The notes under the pieces: generated by a model
The model's database searches: none
What the model saw: only the letters and a program-made list of their open reading frames with translations
What the model was told of the DNA's origin: nothing
In this document: piece by piece, positions 7,912 to 15,169 of the stretch
How the letters are laid out: each line of letters starts with the position of its first letter
Position numbering within the stretch: position 1 is the first letter of the stretch
Position numbers and translations under genes: made by a program
Assembly: GCA_003331685.1 (NCBI GenBank)
Contig: QOPK01000019.1
Location: 1 to 20,156, forward strand
DNA length: 20,156 nucleotides
Reading direction: 5' to 3'
Source: Halieaceae bacterium
GTDB taxonomy: Bacteria; Pseudomonadota; Gammaproteobacteria; Pseudomonadales; Halieaceae

Positions 7912-8921
7912 GCGTGTTCCCATTCTTCAATTAATAGAAGGATATCGAGTTCAGCTTCCGAGCGCCGGCGCGCCACCGCAGCGCGCTCTACGTCCCCGTT
8001 GCCGCTATGCCATAGCGCGCCCATGGTCTGGCATACCAAACCCCAACTGAGTGCCGCGAATATTTCCCAGTAGCGGATGGTGACCAGATCAGGCGCCCAC
8101 CCCGCCGCAGAGTTATAGCCGGCGATCAAATCGTCGTATTCACCAAAGCCACCTACGGGTTTATGTAGCTGTCCGAATCGCCAGACATTTGCGCAGAGGT
8201 ATCCCAGATCCTCTGCCGCCGGGCCTTGATGGGTCAGTTCCCAGTCGAGTACGCCCGCCAGTCCCTGCTCATCGACCAGCAGATTGCCCGTGCGGAAATC
8301 GCCGTGCAGGAGCACACAGGATGCCTCGCTTGGCGCATGGTCAATGAGCCAGTTGAGACCGAACTGCATCACCGGAGAGATGTCGCCAAACGCGTGTAGC
8401 CGTTTCTGCGCTGCGGCAAAGCGCTTTTCTAATGTAGTGGGACCAATATTGGGCGGAAGTTTTGAGCAGTCAATGCTGTGAATGCGCCCGAGCGCCTCGC
8501 CACACTGAAAAGCCAGCCGGCTCCTAGCCACCTCATAAGTATCGTCAACCAACCATTTATGGGGAATGCTCTCGCCCGCGATGAAACCCATGAGAAAGGC
8601 CTCGCCAATGGGGTGTGTGGCGTCAAAGACCGCGTGGATTTCAGGTACCGGCACCGATGTTGATGTCGCCAGTTGAATCACCGCCGCTTCGTCCACTAAA
8701 GACAGTCCGAGAATGTTGCCCTCGAGCTGATCAATAGAGTCGGCCGAGAATGGCCGTCGTCTCAGGATCAGTTGTGTGCTGCCCCACATCAGCCGCCAGG
8801 TCTCGTTGTTGGCGCCGCCCGACAGCCGCTCTAACTGCGTCACTTGCTCGCCGGGTACTTTCCCGGCGAGGGATTCTCCTAACTCGGTATTCAGCAGCGC
8901 TGTCAGTTGATCAGGTGACAT
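7908..8921 (-). CDS. APH-family phosphotransferase, LvaA / ACAD10-11 kinase-domain type
   Basis: 337 aa with the aminoglycoside-phosphotransferase/choline-kinase fold: catalytic loop LLHGDFRTGN (H206, D208, N213) and metal-binding VLDWE (D226), plus an N-lobe ERLSGGANNETWRL nucleotide loop. Despite the fold name, this branch is not a resistance enzyme. Its relatives fused or adjacent to acyl-CoA dehydrogenases (ACAD10, ACAD11, LvaA) phosphorylate the hydroxyl of 4-hydroxyacyl-CoA with ATP. ATG 8921 has only a distant GGAG about 12 bases upstream. The stop overlaps the next start (ATGA), and 43 bases separate it from the oxidoreductase gene upstream, so all are likely one transcript. Fold certain; substrate inferred from context. 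Confidence 0.9.
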   Translation of the reverse strand: MSPDQLTALLNTELGESLAGKVPGEQVTQLERLSGGANNETWRLMWGSTQLILRRRPFSADSIDQLEGNILGLSLVDEAAVIQLATSTSVPVPEIHAVFDATHPIGEAFLMGFIAGESIPHKWLVDDTYEVARSRLAFQCGEALGRIHSIDCSKLPPNIGPTTLEKRFAAAQKRLHAFGDISPVMQFGLNWLIDHAPSEASCVLLHGDFRTGNLLVDEQGLAGVLDWELTHQGPAAEDLGYLCANVWRFGQLHKPVGGFGEYDDLIAGYNSAAGWAPDLVTIRYWEIFAALSWGLVCQTMGALWHSGNGDVERAAVARRRSEAELDILLLIEEWEHA

Positions 8922-8964
8922 GGATGAAAACGCTCCGGGCGCACAGCGTGCGGCGGTGCAGCGG

Positions 8965-10143
8965 TTAGCCCTTTTCGATCTGGAAGGTCAGGCCCGCATG
9001 ATCCTGTAGTCGCGCCATCAACGCGTCACCCATCGCAGCTGCGGGCGTCCATAGCCCTCCAGAAGCCAGATCCGGGTTGACCAGTAAACACATCGCCGCC
9101 TCGGCAAGCATTTTCGACGTTGAGCCGTAGCCGGGGTCCCGGTCTCCCTGCACGCTGCTGATCATCAGTTCGCCCTCACTGCTCTCGCCCGCAAAGATCG
9201 CGTCGTAATTGCCGTTCTCGCGCTCCTCCTTGGTGGGACCCTCGCCAGGCTGGAGATCACTTTTGGCGACCGAGTCGTCCTTGGCCACATAGTCAGCCGC
9301 GGCTTTGCCTTGATCACCGTCGCCGGTAAGGAGCATTTCGTCGTAGCGGAAATCCTCTCCGTACTGATGTCCCAGCAGAAAATTGGAACGGTGAATATTC
9401 TTGGTATTGATCGGTGCCATGATAAACGGCGCGCTCCAGCTCTGCAGTTCGTCGTCGTACTGCGGCGCCATGCCGGCGGGTTGTTCGGGCCCTGTGAACC
9501 CCTCCGTTAGGGCAAACGGGTTGGTCAGGACCTGAATGATGGCGGGATTGGCCTTGGCCGATGCCATGGTTGCGCGCATGGACGCGATGGTGCCGCCCGA
9601 GAAGGTGCCATTCATGGCGCGGACCCGGCCTTTGACCGTCGCGATCGGCTGGCCCGTTTTGGCGATAGCGTGTTGCTGCAGCCGATACACACCCAGGTCA
9701 AACGGGATGGAGTCGAAGCCGCAGCTGTGAACGATGCGCGCGCCGGATGCTTTGGCCGCGCTGCTGTATTGCGCAATCGTCTCGTGCATCCAGCTCGGCT
9801 CTCCCGTCAGGTCCACATAGTCGATGCCGCGCTCGGCACATTGCTTGACCAGTTCGTCGCCGTAGAGCTGATAGGGCCCGACGGTGGTAATGACGACCCG
9901 GCAGGCCTCGACCATTTGTGTCACCGAGTCGGGGTTGTCCACATCCACAGCGAGGAGCTCGACGGCGTCACTAATGCCCATCTCGGCGCGGACAGCGGCG
10001 AGCTTATCCAGCGACCTGCCCGCCATCGCCCACTTTAAGTCTGACCCGGCGTATTCGGCTGCGAGATATTCAGCAACCAGACGACCGGTATAACCCGAAG
10101 CGCCAAAAACAACGATATCGAAAGGCTTGTCTGAGAGGGACAT
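8965..10143 (-). CDS. Saccharopine dehydrogenase-like NAD(P)-binding oxidoreductase
   Basis: 392 aa. The N-terminus is a Rossmann nucleotide-binding strand-loop-helix, IVVFGASGYTGRLVAEYL, with GxSGxTG at residues 14-20, followed by the segments AMAGRSLDKL and VVITTVGPYQLYGDELVKQC typical of the saccharopine-dehydrogenase NADP-binding family, and CGFDSIPFDLG. The length matches the subfamily related to mycobacterial trans-acting enoyl reductases rather than lysine-pathway enzymes, so a redox step on an acyl-CoA or lipid-linked substrate is more likely than amino acid metabolism. ATG 10143 is preceded by CAGGAGC about 11 bases upstream. It precedes the kinase gene by 43 bases and probably belongs to the same transcript; its exact reaction cannot be read from sequence. 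Confidence 0.88.
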   Translation of the reverse strand: MSLSDKPFDIVVFGASGYTGRLVAEYLAAEYAGSDLKWAMAGRSLDKLAAVRAEMGISDAVELLAVDVDNPDSVTQMVEACRVVITTVGPYQLYGDELVKQCAERGIDYVDLTGEPSWMHETIAQYSSAAKASGARIVHSCGFDSIPFDLGVYRLQQHAIAKTGQPIATVKGRVRAMNGTFSGGTIASMRATMASAKANPAIIQVLTNPFALTEGFTGPEQPAGMAPQYDDELQSWSAPFIMAPINTKNIHRSNFLLGHQYGEDFRYDEMLLTGDGDQGKAAADYVAKDDSVAKSDLQPGEGPTKEERENGNYDAIFAGESSEGELMISSVQGDRDPGYGSTSKMLAEAAMCLLVNPDLASGGLWTPAAAMGDALMARLQDHAGLTFQIEKG

Positions 10144-10342
10144 GAGTGGAAAAGCTCCTGCGGTTGAAATAAAAGGGACGGAAAGGGTAACCCCTTGTCT
10201 GGCATGAGGGGAAAAATTTTAGGCGTTAGAGAGCGAACCTGATTCCGTCAGCCGGCCTGCGTGACTATGATCCCTCTATGAGTGAAGACCTGCGAACCCG
10301 CCAGGCGATCAGTCGCCTGCTGGCTGTCGTCTCCATGCCTCT

Positions 10343-10759
10343 CTATCCTGCCGCAGGCGCCACCGTCTCAATATTGAGCTGACCCGCCAGCCCCGCGGTA
10401 CGATGCACACTGATCTCGGCGTACTCGGGGAGTTGAATCATCTCAAACATGGCTGCGCGGGTGGGGTACATGGCGATCGCTACCTGATCCCACAGCTCTT
10501 CTACTTCTCCGAGCATCAGCCGCTCCACGTTGGCCCCAAAAATCAGTTTTCCACCTACCTGAGTAATGACCTTGGCGACTTCAGCGGCATAGAGCGCGTA
10601 AGCCTCTCGCCCTGATAGAGGCGTCTCCCGGCCATCCTCGTACTCGGCATATGCTTTGAATTTAAGTAAATTCACCATGAAGATTGGCCCTGTGGCGTCT
10701 GGGGCAAGGAACCCCTCGATTTGCGCCGCAGTGGGCGTGACGGCGTTGTGCACTTCCAT
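10343..10759 (-). CDS. DUF1330-like protein
   Basis: 138 aa with the pattern PIFMVNLLKFK, then GREAYALYAAEVAKVITQVGGKLIFG and a WDQVAIAMYPTRAAMFEM segment, as seen in DUF1330 proteins with a dimeric alpha-beta barrel (ferredoxin-like) fold. No catalytic function is established for the family. ATG 10759 follows CAGGAGCCACC, an excellent ribosome binding site. It is transcribed in the same direction as the oxidoreductase/kinase/dehydrogenase series but separated from it by 199 bases, so a shared transcript is possible, not shown. It diverges from the haloalkane-dehalogenase-like gene. Confidence 0.82.
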   Translation of the reverse strand: MEVHNAVTPTAAQIEGFLAPDATGPIFMVNLLKFKAYAEYEDGRETPLSGREAYALYAAEVAKVITQVGGKLIFGANVERLMLGEVEELWDQVAIAMYPTRAAMFEMIQLPEYAEISVHRTAGLAGQLNIETVAPAAG

Positions 10760-10886
10760 GGGTGGCTCCTGTTCGATCTTTTCACTGTAATGCTATTTGT
10801 CCAAGCGCTTGATGGCCCGGCCAGCCTGAGGTTTCTCTGCGCTCTATTCAAAAGCAGAGAGCCTGGATGCGATCCCCCCGACATAG

Positions 10887-10903
10887 TGGCATAATTTATG
10901 TCA
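10887..10903. promoter_or_regulatory. 17-bp imperfect palindrome in a divergent promoter region
   Basis: TGGCATAATTTATGTCA is an inverted repeat with seven of eight half-site pairs matching around a central T; its core CATAATTTATG is exact. It sits in the 178-base region between the DUF1330 gene and the dehalogenase-like gene, 35 bases before ATG 10938, and overlaps CATAAT, a good -10-like hexamer. The size and symmetry fit a TetR- or MarR-type operator. No regulator gene is adjacent, so the role is inferred. Confidence 0.45.
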
Positions 10904-10937
10904 TAACTTAAGCGATGACCTCAGGCGGCTCGACATA

Positions 10938-12020
10938 ATGGAAACTCTTCGAACACCCGATAGCCAATTTCAAAATTTGCCGGACTATCCCTTTGAGCCT
11001 CATTACACCGAGATTGACTCGGGTGATGGCAGCAGCATCAGGATTCATCACGTTGACGAGGGTGATCGCGCCGCGCCCATCGTCCTGTGTTTGCACGGCC
11101 AGCCGAGCTGGAGCTATCTCTATCGCAAAATGGTGCCGCTATTAACTGCATCGGGATTACGGGTGATCGCCCCGGATCTGCCGGGATACGGAAAATCAGA
11201 TAAGCCCGCGACGCGCGAGGATTACAGCTACCAGCGACAGGTCGATTGGATGGGCTGCTGGCTTGAAGCGAATGATTTCGGCGACATCACTTTTTTTGGT
11301 CAAGACTGGGGCGGCTTGATTGGCCTGCGGCTAGTCGCAGATCACCCGGATCGCTTTGCCCGGGTCGTTGTGGGGAATACCGCGCTGCCTATGAACCCCG
11401 ACCTTGAGCAGGACATTGTTGAGAAGGTCATGGCGTTCCGGCAGGACGGGCAGCGGCTCAGCTTCCGCGACATGGCCTTCGCGCTGTCGCGGCTGAGGGG
11501 GGTGGTTAATGAGCCCGATGCGTTCCCTATGGGTTTTGCTCACTGGCAAAAATTTTGCTGGAACACGGCAGATATGCCTGCCGGCTTTATGATGGAAATG
11601 ATGATCAAAGCGCCGGCAACCTGGAAGGTTGCGCCGCGCGTGCTGCTGAATCAGTATCTGGGAACCGTCCTTCGACCCATCACGCCATTGGGTCGCGCTT
11701 ATGAGGCCCCGTTCCCCCATGCCCGTTACAAAATGGGCCCGCGCGCCATGCCCAGCCAGGTGCCGACGTTACCCACCGATCCTTCGCTTGAGGCGCAAAA
11801 ACAAGCCTGGGAATTCTTTTTGCAATTCGACAAGCCGTTTCTCTGCTTGTTCACCGCGGACGACCCAGTGACACGGGGGGCGGAAAAGAGTTTTATCGGG
11901 CGCGTGCCCGGCACAACGGGGCTGCCACATCAGATATTTCCGCGGGGCGGTCACTTCCTGCAGGAGTCTTGTCACCGTGAGCTGAGCGCGGCGATCAGTG
12001 AGTTGATCAGCTCGACCTAG
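10938..12020 (+). CDS. Haloalkane dehalogenase-like alpha/beta-hydrolase (HLD-I type) with enlarged cap
   Basis: Alpha/beta-hydrolase of 360 aa. The N-terminus LRTPDSQFQNLPDYPFEPHY is the signature start of subfamily I haloalkane dehalogenases. Catalytic elements are all visible: oxyanion segment HGQPSWSYLYR (53-63), nucleophile Asp123 in GQDWGG with the adjacent halide-binding Trp124, catalytic acid Asp309 in ADDPVTRG, and base His339 in GGHFLQE. If active, it would hydrolyse a carbon-halogen bond to alcohol and halide in the cytoplasm. Family members are usually about 300 aa. The extra length falls in the cap region (about 153-240), before the conserved AYEAPFPHARYK segment, so the active-site entrance probably differs. 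ATG 10938 has AGGCGG about nine bases upstream. It ends ten bases from the convergent patatin gene. An epoxide hydrolase-like activity is the main alternative. Confidence 0.85.
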   Translation: METLRTPDSQFQNLPDYPFEPHYTEIDSGDGSSIRIHHVDEGDRAAPIVLCLHGQPSWSYLYRKMVPLLTASGLRVIAPDLPGYGKSDKPATREDYSYQRQVDWMGCWLEANDFGDITFFGQDWGGLIGLRLVADHPDRFARVVVGNTALPMNPDLEQDIVEKVMAFRQDGQRLSFRDMAFALSRLRGVVNEPDAFPMGFAHWQKFCWNTADMPAGFMMEMMIKAPATWKVAPRVLLNQYLGTVLRPITPLGRAYEAPFPHARYKMGPRAMPSQVPTLPTDPSLEAQKQAWEFFLQFDKPFLCLFTADDPVTRGAEKSFIGRVPGTTGLPHQIFPRGGHFLQESCHRELSAAISELISST

Positions 12021-12030
12021 GCGACCGACT

Positions 12031-13092
12031 TCAGAGCACGGTCACGCCCCGAAGGGGGTCGTCACCACTGATCAGATTGTGAAAAGCCTCCGCCAGTCGT
12101 TCGCTCTCGCGAACACAGGTTTCCCAATACGTGACCCGCGCTGAGGGTGACATCACGCGAAAGTCGCCGCGGTCAGGAATCTTACGGTGTGGCAGTTGCG
12201 CAAGAAACGCGTCGCTCGGACACATCAACACCAGCTGGTCGATTACCGATCGCTGGGGAGTCCGCCAGCGGAGCATCTTGTCGAACCAGCCCGGCGTCAG
12301 CCGGTCACGAAAGTGGGGATACAGCACCAGCCCCGGTGACTGGTTAGCCTTGAGCGTAAAGTGGTAATCAATGATGCCCCCGTCCCAGAAAGGCCCACCC
12401 GAGGCACCAGGTATGGTGGGTTCGCACTGCATCAAAAAGGGGATGGCGCCGCTCGCTTTGAGCGCCGGGATTAAATTCAGCTCGTTAATGGGAGTGAGCT
12501 GAGTATTGAACCCGTTGGTGAACGGCAGTGAACTGAGCTCTACATGACAGAAGGCGACGCGATCGAATAACAGTCCCAGCCCTCTCCGACTCACAGCGTT
12601 GCCGAGGGTCGCAGTGGCCATGCCCACACCCAGTTTCCAGCCGCTTTCTCCTCGCGCAACGCCCTTGGCCCGTGCGGTGACGATCGCATTATGTAAGGTC
12701 GGGTGGTTTGTAATCTGGCGCGCGCCCTCTGGCCCAAGCGCTTCCCGCAGCATCCGCTCTGCGACCTCGCTGACCTCAATGGGCGAAGGCCTCGCGCAGC
12801 TGTATTCCTGATACAGGTAGGCGTGCTGTAGTCGTGAAATCGCTGCGCCGGGATCATTGAGGCTCAGGCAGGCGTGGCGCCAGGTACCGATCGAGGACCC
12901 CAGTAACGTCATCGCCTCGCCTCGCCCCAGCAACAGCGCTCGACCCAGCATCTTGTCCAGCTCTGAGAGGATGAGCCACTTGGGACCGCCCGAGGCGCCT
13001 ATCAGGGTGCTAAAGGAGGCTGACTGCCAACCCCGCTCGCCGATGGTTTTGGCGGCCTCACTGCCCATGTACACAGAAAGAGCGCTTTGCAT
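12031..13092 (-). CDS. Patatin-like phospholipase family protein
   Basis: 353 aa with the arrangement of patatin hydrolases: a glycine-rich oxyanion loop LIGASGGPKW (31-39), a nucleophile elbow LLGSSIGTW (64-71, GxSxG, Ser67), and the catalytic-dyad Asp in FWDGGIIDYH (Asp237, DGG). It would hydrolyse acyl esters of lipids; no signal peptide is seen, so it is probably cytoplasmic. The frame extends to a GTG at 13113, but ATG 13092 is preferred because CAGGAACC lies immediately before it. A sigma-70-like promoter lies upstream at 13162-13190. The gene is convergent with the dehalogenase-like gene and divergent from the glucosylglycerate operon. The first glycine motif departs from the usual GGGxK/RG, so the subfamily is atypical. 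Confidence 0.82.
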   Translation of the reverse strand: MQSALSVYMGSEAAKTIGERGWQSASFSTLIGASGGPKWLILSELDKMLGRALLLGRGEAMTLLGSSIGTWRHACLSLNDPGAAISRLQHAYLYQEYSCARPSPIEVSEVAERMLREALGPEGARQITNHPTLHNAIVTARAKGVARGESGWKLGVGMATATLGNAVSRRGLGLLFDRVAFCHVELSSLPFTNGFNTQLTPINELNLIPALKASGAIPFLMQCEPTIPGASGGPFWDGGIIDYHFTLKANQSPGLVLYPHFRDRLTPGWFDKMLRWRTPQRSVIDQLVLMCPSDAFLAQLPHRKIPDRGDFRVMSPSARVTYWETCVRESERLAEAFHNLISGDDPLRGVTVL

Positions 13093-13161
13093 GGTTCCTG
13101 ACCTCTGCCACACCGCAGTCGATGCGCGCTTGTTGGCGTTTTGTCCACTTCAGTCTAACGA

Positions 13162-13190
13162 ATTACGGTCATTTGCTCGTTTTTGGTCAA
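13162..13190 (-). promoter_or_regulatory. Sigma-70-type promoter candidate for the patatin-like gene
   Basis: On the minus strand TTGACC (13190-13185) and CGTAAT (13167-13162) are separated by exactly 17 bases. The -35 matches five of six consensus bases and the -10 four of six. It would place the transcript start about 60 bases before ATG 13092. Nothing comparable is obvious for the plus-strand operon in the same region. Confidence 0.5.
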
Positions 13191-13231
13191 AATAGGCACG
13201 GTGCTTGCAGTGTTGACGAATTGGGCGCGGT

Positions 13232-13263
13232 GCGGGGAGAAAACCCCGCGGTGCTCCCGCGGG
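13232..13263 (+). promoter_or_regulatory. Two overlapping, mutually exclusive GC hairpins in the leader of the glucosylglycerate operon
   Basis: Hairpin A pairs GCGGGG (13232-13237) with CCCCGC (13244-13249) around AGAAAA. Hairpin B pairs CCCGCGG (13245-13251) with CCGCGGG (13257-13263) around TGCTC. They share 13245-13249 so cannot form together. They lie 99-130 bases before the kinase start. Competing stems in a leader are the layout of attenuators and riboswitches, but there is no T-run after B and no promoter clearly placing it in a transcript. The structures are directly readable; the function is inference. Confidence 0.35.
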
Positions 13264-13361
13264 CTGAAGTGCATTTGGTGCGCAATAAAAAGGGGGCGCG
13301 TTATCAGGATGGATAGCGTGACAAAAGGAACACTGGTTTAACAAAGTGGACGGACAATATT

Positions 13362-14294
13362 ATGGACGATGAACACAATAACCGGCCTGCACTGCAGGCA
13401 GTGCTGGAGCGAATGCTTCAAGAGGCGTCGTTGCCTGACAGCGTCGCCATTAATTTTATGAGGTGGTATGCAGGCGTCACTCAGAGCCTGGCGCGACGCG
13501 CGAAAACCGCTGAAACCGCGCCAATAGTGGGATTTAGCGGCTGTCAGGGCTCTGGCAAAAGTACGGTGGTACCGCTTATGGCCAATGTGATGCGCGAGGT
13601 CCACGGTGTCTCCGCGGTGGTGCTGTCCTTGGATGACTTTTACCTCACCAAAGCCGCGAGAGCTGCGTTGGCGGCGTCGATTCACCCGCTTTTTGCTACC
13701 CGCGGGGTGCCGGGTACCCATGATCTGGCGCTATTGAATGAGACGATTACCGCGCTGCGCCTAGCCAGGGCAGCGGTGCCCGTGCCGACATTCGACAAAG
13801 CGCGGGACAATCGCACCGAAATGGTGCATTGGCGCCAAGTGAGTGCGCCTGTGCAGCTAATCTTGCTTGAGGGGTGGTGCATCGGCCTTTCGCCTCAAAA
13901 GGACAGTGAGTTAGAGGAGCCGGTCAACTCGGTGGAGGCCGAGCAGGATCCGTCGCTGGTGTGGCGCCGTGAAGTCAACCGGCAGCTGGCTAACGGATAC
14001 GCGGACTTGTTCGGGGAGCTGGAGGCGCTGCTGTTGCTGCAGGCTCCCAGCTTTGAAGCGGTATTTGAGTGGCGTTGGCAACAGGAGCAGCGCCTGTCCG
14101 AGCAGTTCCAGAAGGATCACCCCGGCAAGCCAGACCCCACCATGAGCCGCTCGAAGGTGGCGGACTTCGTCCTGCATTACCAGCGGTTAACCGAGCATGC
14201 GTTGAAGACACTCCCTGACCAGGCTGACTTTGTGTGGGAACTGGCGGGCGATCGCGTGGTCGAGCGCATGTGGTTGACGGAGGTCGCGGCATGA
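13362..14294 (+). CDS. Glycerate kinase, P-loop (plant GLYK / YggC-like) family
   Basis: 310-aa P-loop kinase of the phosphoribulokinase/uridine-kinase-like group. Walker A is GCQGSGKST (60-68). LSLDDFYLT supplies the conserved acidic/substrate segment, and RGVPGTHDLALL resembles the RG-x-GTHD motif of plant-type D-glycerate 3-kinases. The predicted reaction is ATP + D-glycerate to 3-phosphoglycerate. Its place as first gene of an operon for glucosyl-3-phosphoglycerate and glucosylglycerate turnover strongly favours glycerate as substrate, since the last gene releases glycerate and the synthase consumes 3-phosphoglycerate. The ribosome binding site is weak (GGACGG about eight bases before ATG 13362). 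Its stop overlaps the phosphatase start (ATGA). Confidence 0.85.
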   Translation: MDDEHNNRPALQAVLERMLQEASLPDSVAINFMRWYAGVTQSLARRAKTAETAPIVGFSGCQGSGKSTVVPLMANVMREVHGVSAVVLSLDDFYLTKAARAALAASIHPLFATRGVPGTHDLALLNETITALRLARAAVPVPTFDKARDNRTEMVHWRQVSAPVQLILLEGWCIGLSPQKDSELEEPVNSVEAEQDPSLVWRREVNRQLANGYADLFGELEALLLLQAPSFEAVFEWRWQQEQRLSEQFQKDHPGKPDPTMSRSKVADFVLHYQRLTEHALKTLPDQADFVWELAGDRVVERMWLTEVAA

Positions 14295-15169
14295 GCAGCG
14301 CAGTGATCTATACCGATCTCGATGGCACTTTGCTGGATCATCACACCTACGCCTTCAGTGAGGCTCGAACGACTCTTTCAACTCTGCTTGAGCGCGGCAT
14401 ACCGATTATTCCCTGCACCAGTAAAACGCGAGCGGAGACCCTCATCCTGATGCAGGCCATGGGCATCGACGGGCCCATGATCGTTGAGAACGGGGCGGCG
14501 ATCTGGGTGCCGATGGATTGGGGTCTAGAGCGGCCCGAGGGGTCAGACAGTGATGCTCATGCGTGGTGCCATAGCTTTGGCCCCTCTCGAGGCATGATCC
14601 GGCGGCAACTCGCGATTCTGAATATTGAGTGGGGCAACCGTTACCAGTCTCTCTGCGATTTATCCGACAAGCAGGTCGCCGCGGTGACCGGTTTGGATCT
14701 TGAGAGTGCGGCCCGGGCAAAGCAGCGCCAGCACAGCGAGACCCTCGTTTGGTTGGGCACGCCGGCCGACCGCAAGGCGTTCGCTACTCAAGTCGAAGCG
14801 CTGGATATGCGTTGTGTCGAGGGGGGGCGGTTTGTTCACGTGCTGGCTTCGGGTGGTAAGGCAGAGGCAGTCAGTTGGCTCCATCACAAGATCCGGAGAG
14901 AGCGCCCCGACTTGGAGTGGGCCCGCAGTCTGTCAGCGGGGGATGCCGAGAATGATGTCGAGATGCTTGAAGTCACCGACTTTGCGCTATTGGTGCGATC
15001 ACCCGTTAACGAGCCGCCGGCGGTGCGGCGAAGGGGCGGCTTGGTGATCAGTGATATTGCGGGCCCGGCAGGCTGGGCCGAGGGGGTGGAAGCGCTCATT
15101 GAGCGAGTGGAAGAGGAGGAAGAACGTGGCCGACTTTTATCAAAACGGCACGATCACAACGCTGCATAA
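14291..15169 (+). CDS. HAD-family mannosyl/glucosyl-3-phosphoglycerate phosphatase
   Basis: 292-aa haloacid-dehalogenase-type phosphatase with a Cof-like (type IIB) cap. Motif I YTDLDGTLLD has the nucleophile Asp9 and acid Asp11. Motif II-like TSKTRAE follows with IVENGAAIW, and motif IV is GDAENDVEML (Asp218, Asp222). This pattern is that of mannosyl-3-phosphoglycerate phosphatase. Beside a GT81 glucosyltransferase and a glucosylglycerate phosphorylase, the substrate is more probably glucosyl-3-phosphoglycerate, giving glucosylglycerate and phosphate. The frame is open from 14234, but ATG 14291 forms the ATGA overlap with the kinase stop and begins directly at the motif I strand. The 3' end overlaps the synthase gene by 44 bases. 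Cytoplasmic. Confidence 0.9.
   Translation: MSSAVIYTDLDGTLLDHHTYAFSEARTTLSTLLERGIPIIPCTSKTRAETLILMQAMGIDGPMIVENGAAIWVPMDWGLERPEGSDSDAHAWCHSFGPSRGMIRRQLAILNIEWGNRYQSLCDLSDKQVAAVTGLDLESAARAKQRQHSETLVWLGTPADRKAFATQVEALDMRCVEGGRFVHVLASGGKAEAVSWLHHKIRRERPDLEWARSLSAGDAENDVEMLEVTDFALLVRSPVNEPPAVRRRGGLVISDIAGPAGWAEGVEALIERVEEEEERGRLLSKRHDHNAA
15114..15119 (+). promoter_or_regulatory. Ribosome binding site that fixes the GTG start of the synthase gene
   Basis: AGGAGG lies six bases before GTG 15126, inside the phosphatase coding region. No comparable site precedes the earlier in-frame ATG at 15051. This decides the start of the glucosyl-3-phosphoglycerate synthase. Confidence 0.8.

Noticed and set aside
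7908..8921. Aminoglycoside resistance gene
   Set aside because: The fold is shared, but the neighbours (DUF6285, acyl-CoA dehydrogenase) place it with acyl-CoA-linked kinases of the LvaA/ACAD10-11 type.
13093..13113. GTG 13113 as start of the patatin-like gene
   Set aside because: ATG 13092 has an adjacent CAGGAACC ribosome binding site and the extra seven residues have no family character.
14234..14290. Earlier start for the HAD phosphatase
   Set aside because: It adds residues read from inside the kinase gene; ATG 14291 gives the ATGA overlap and starts at motif I.
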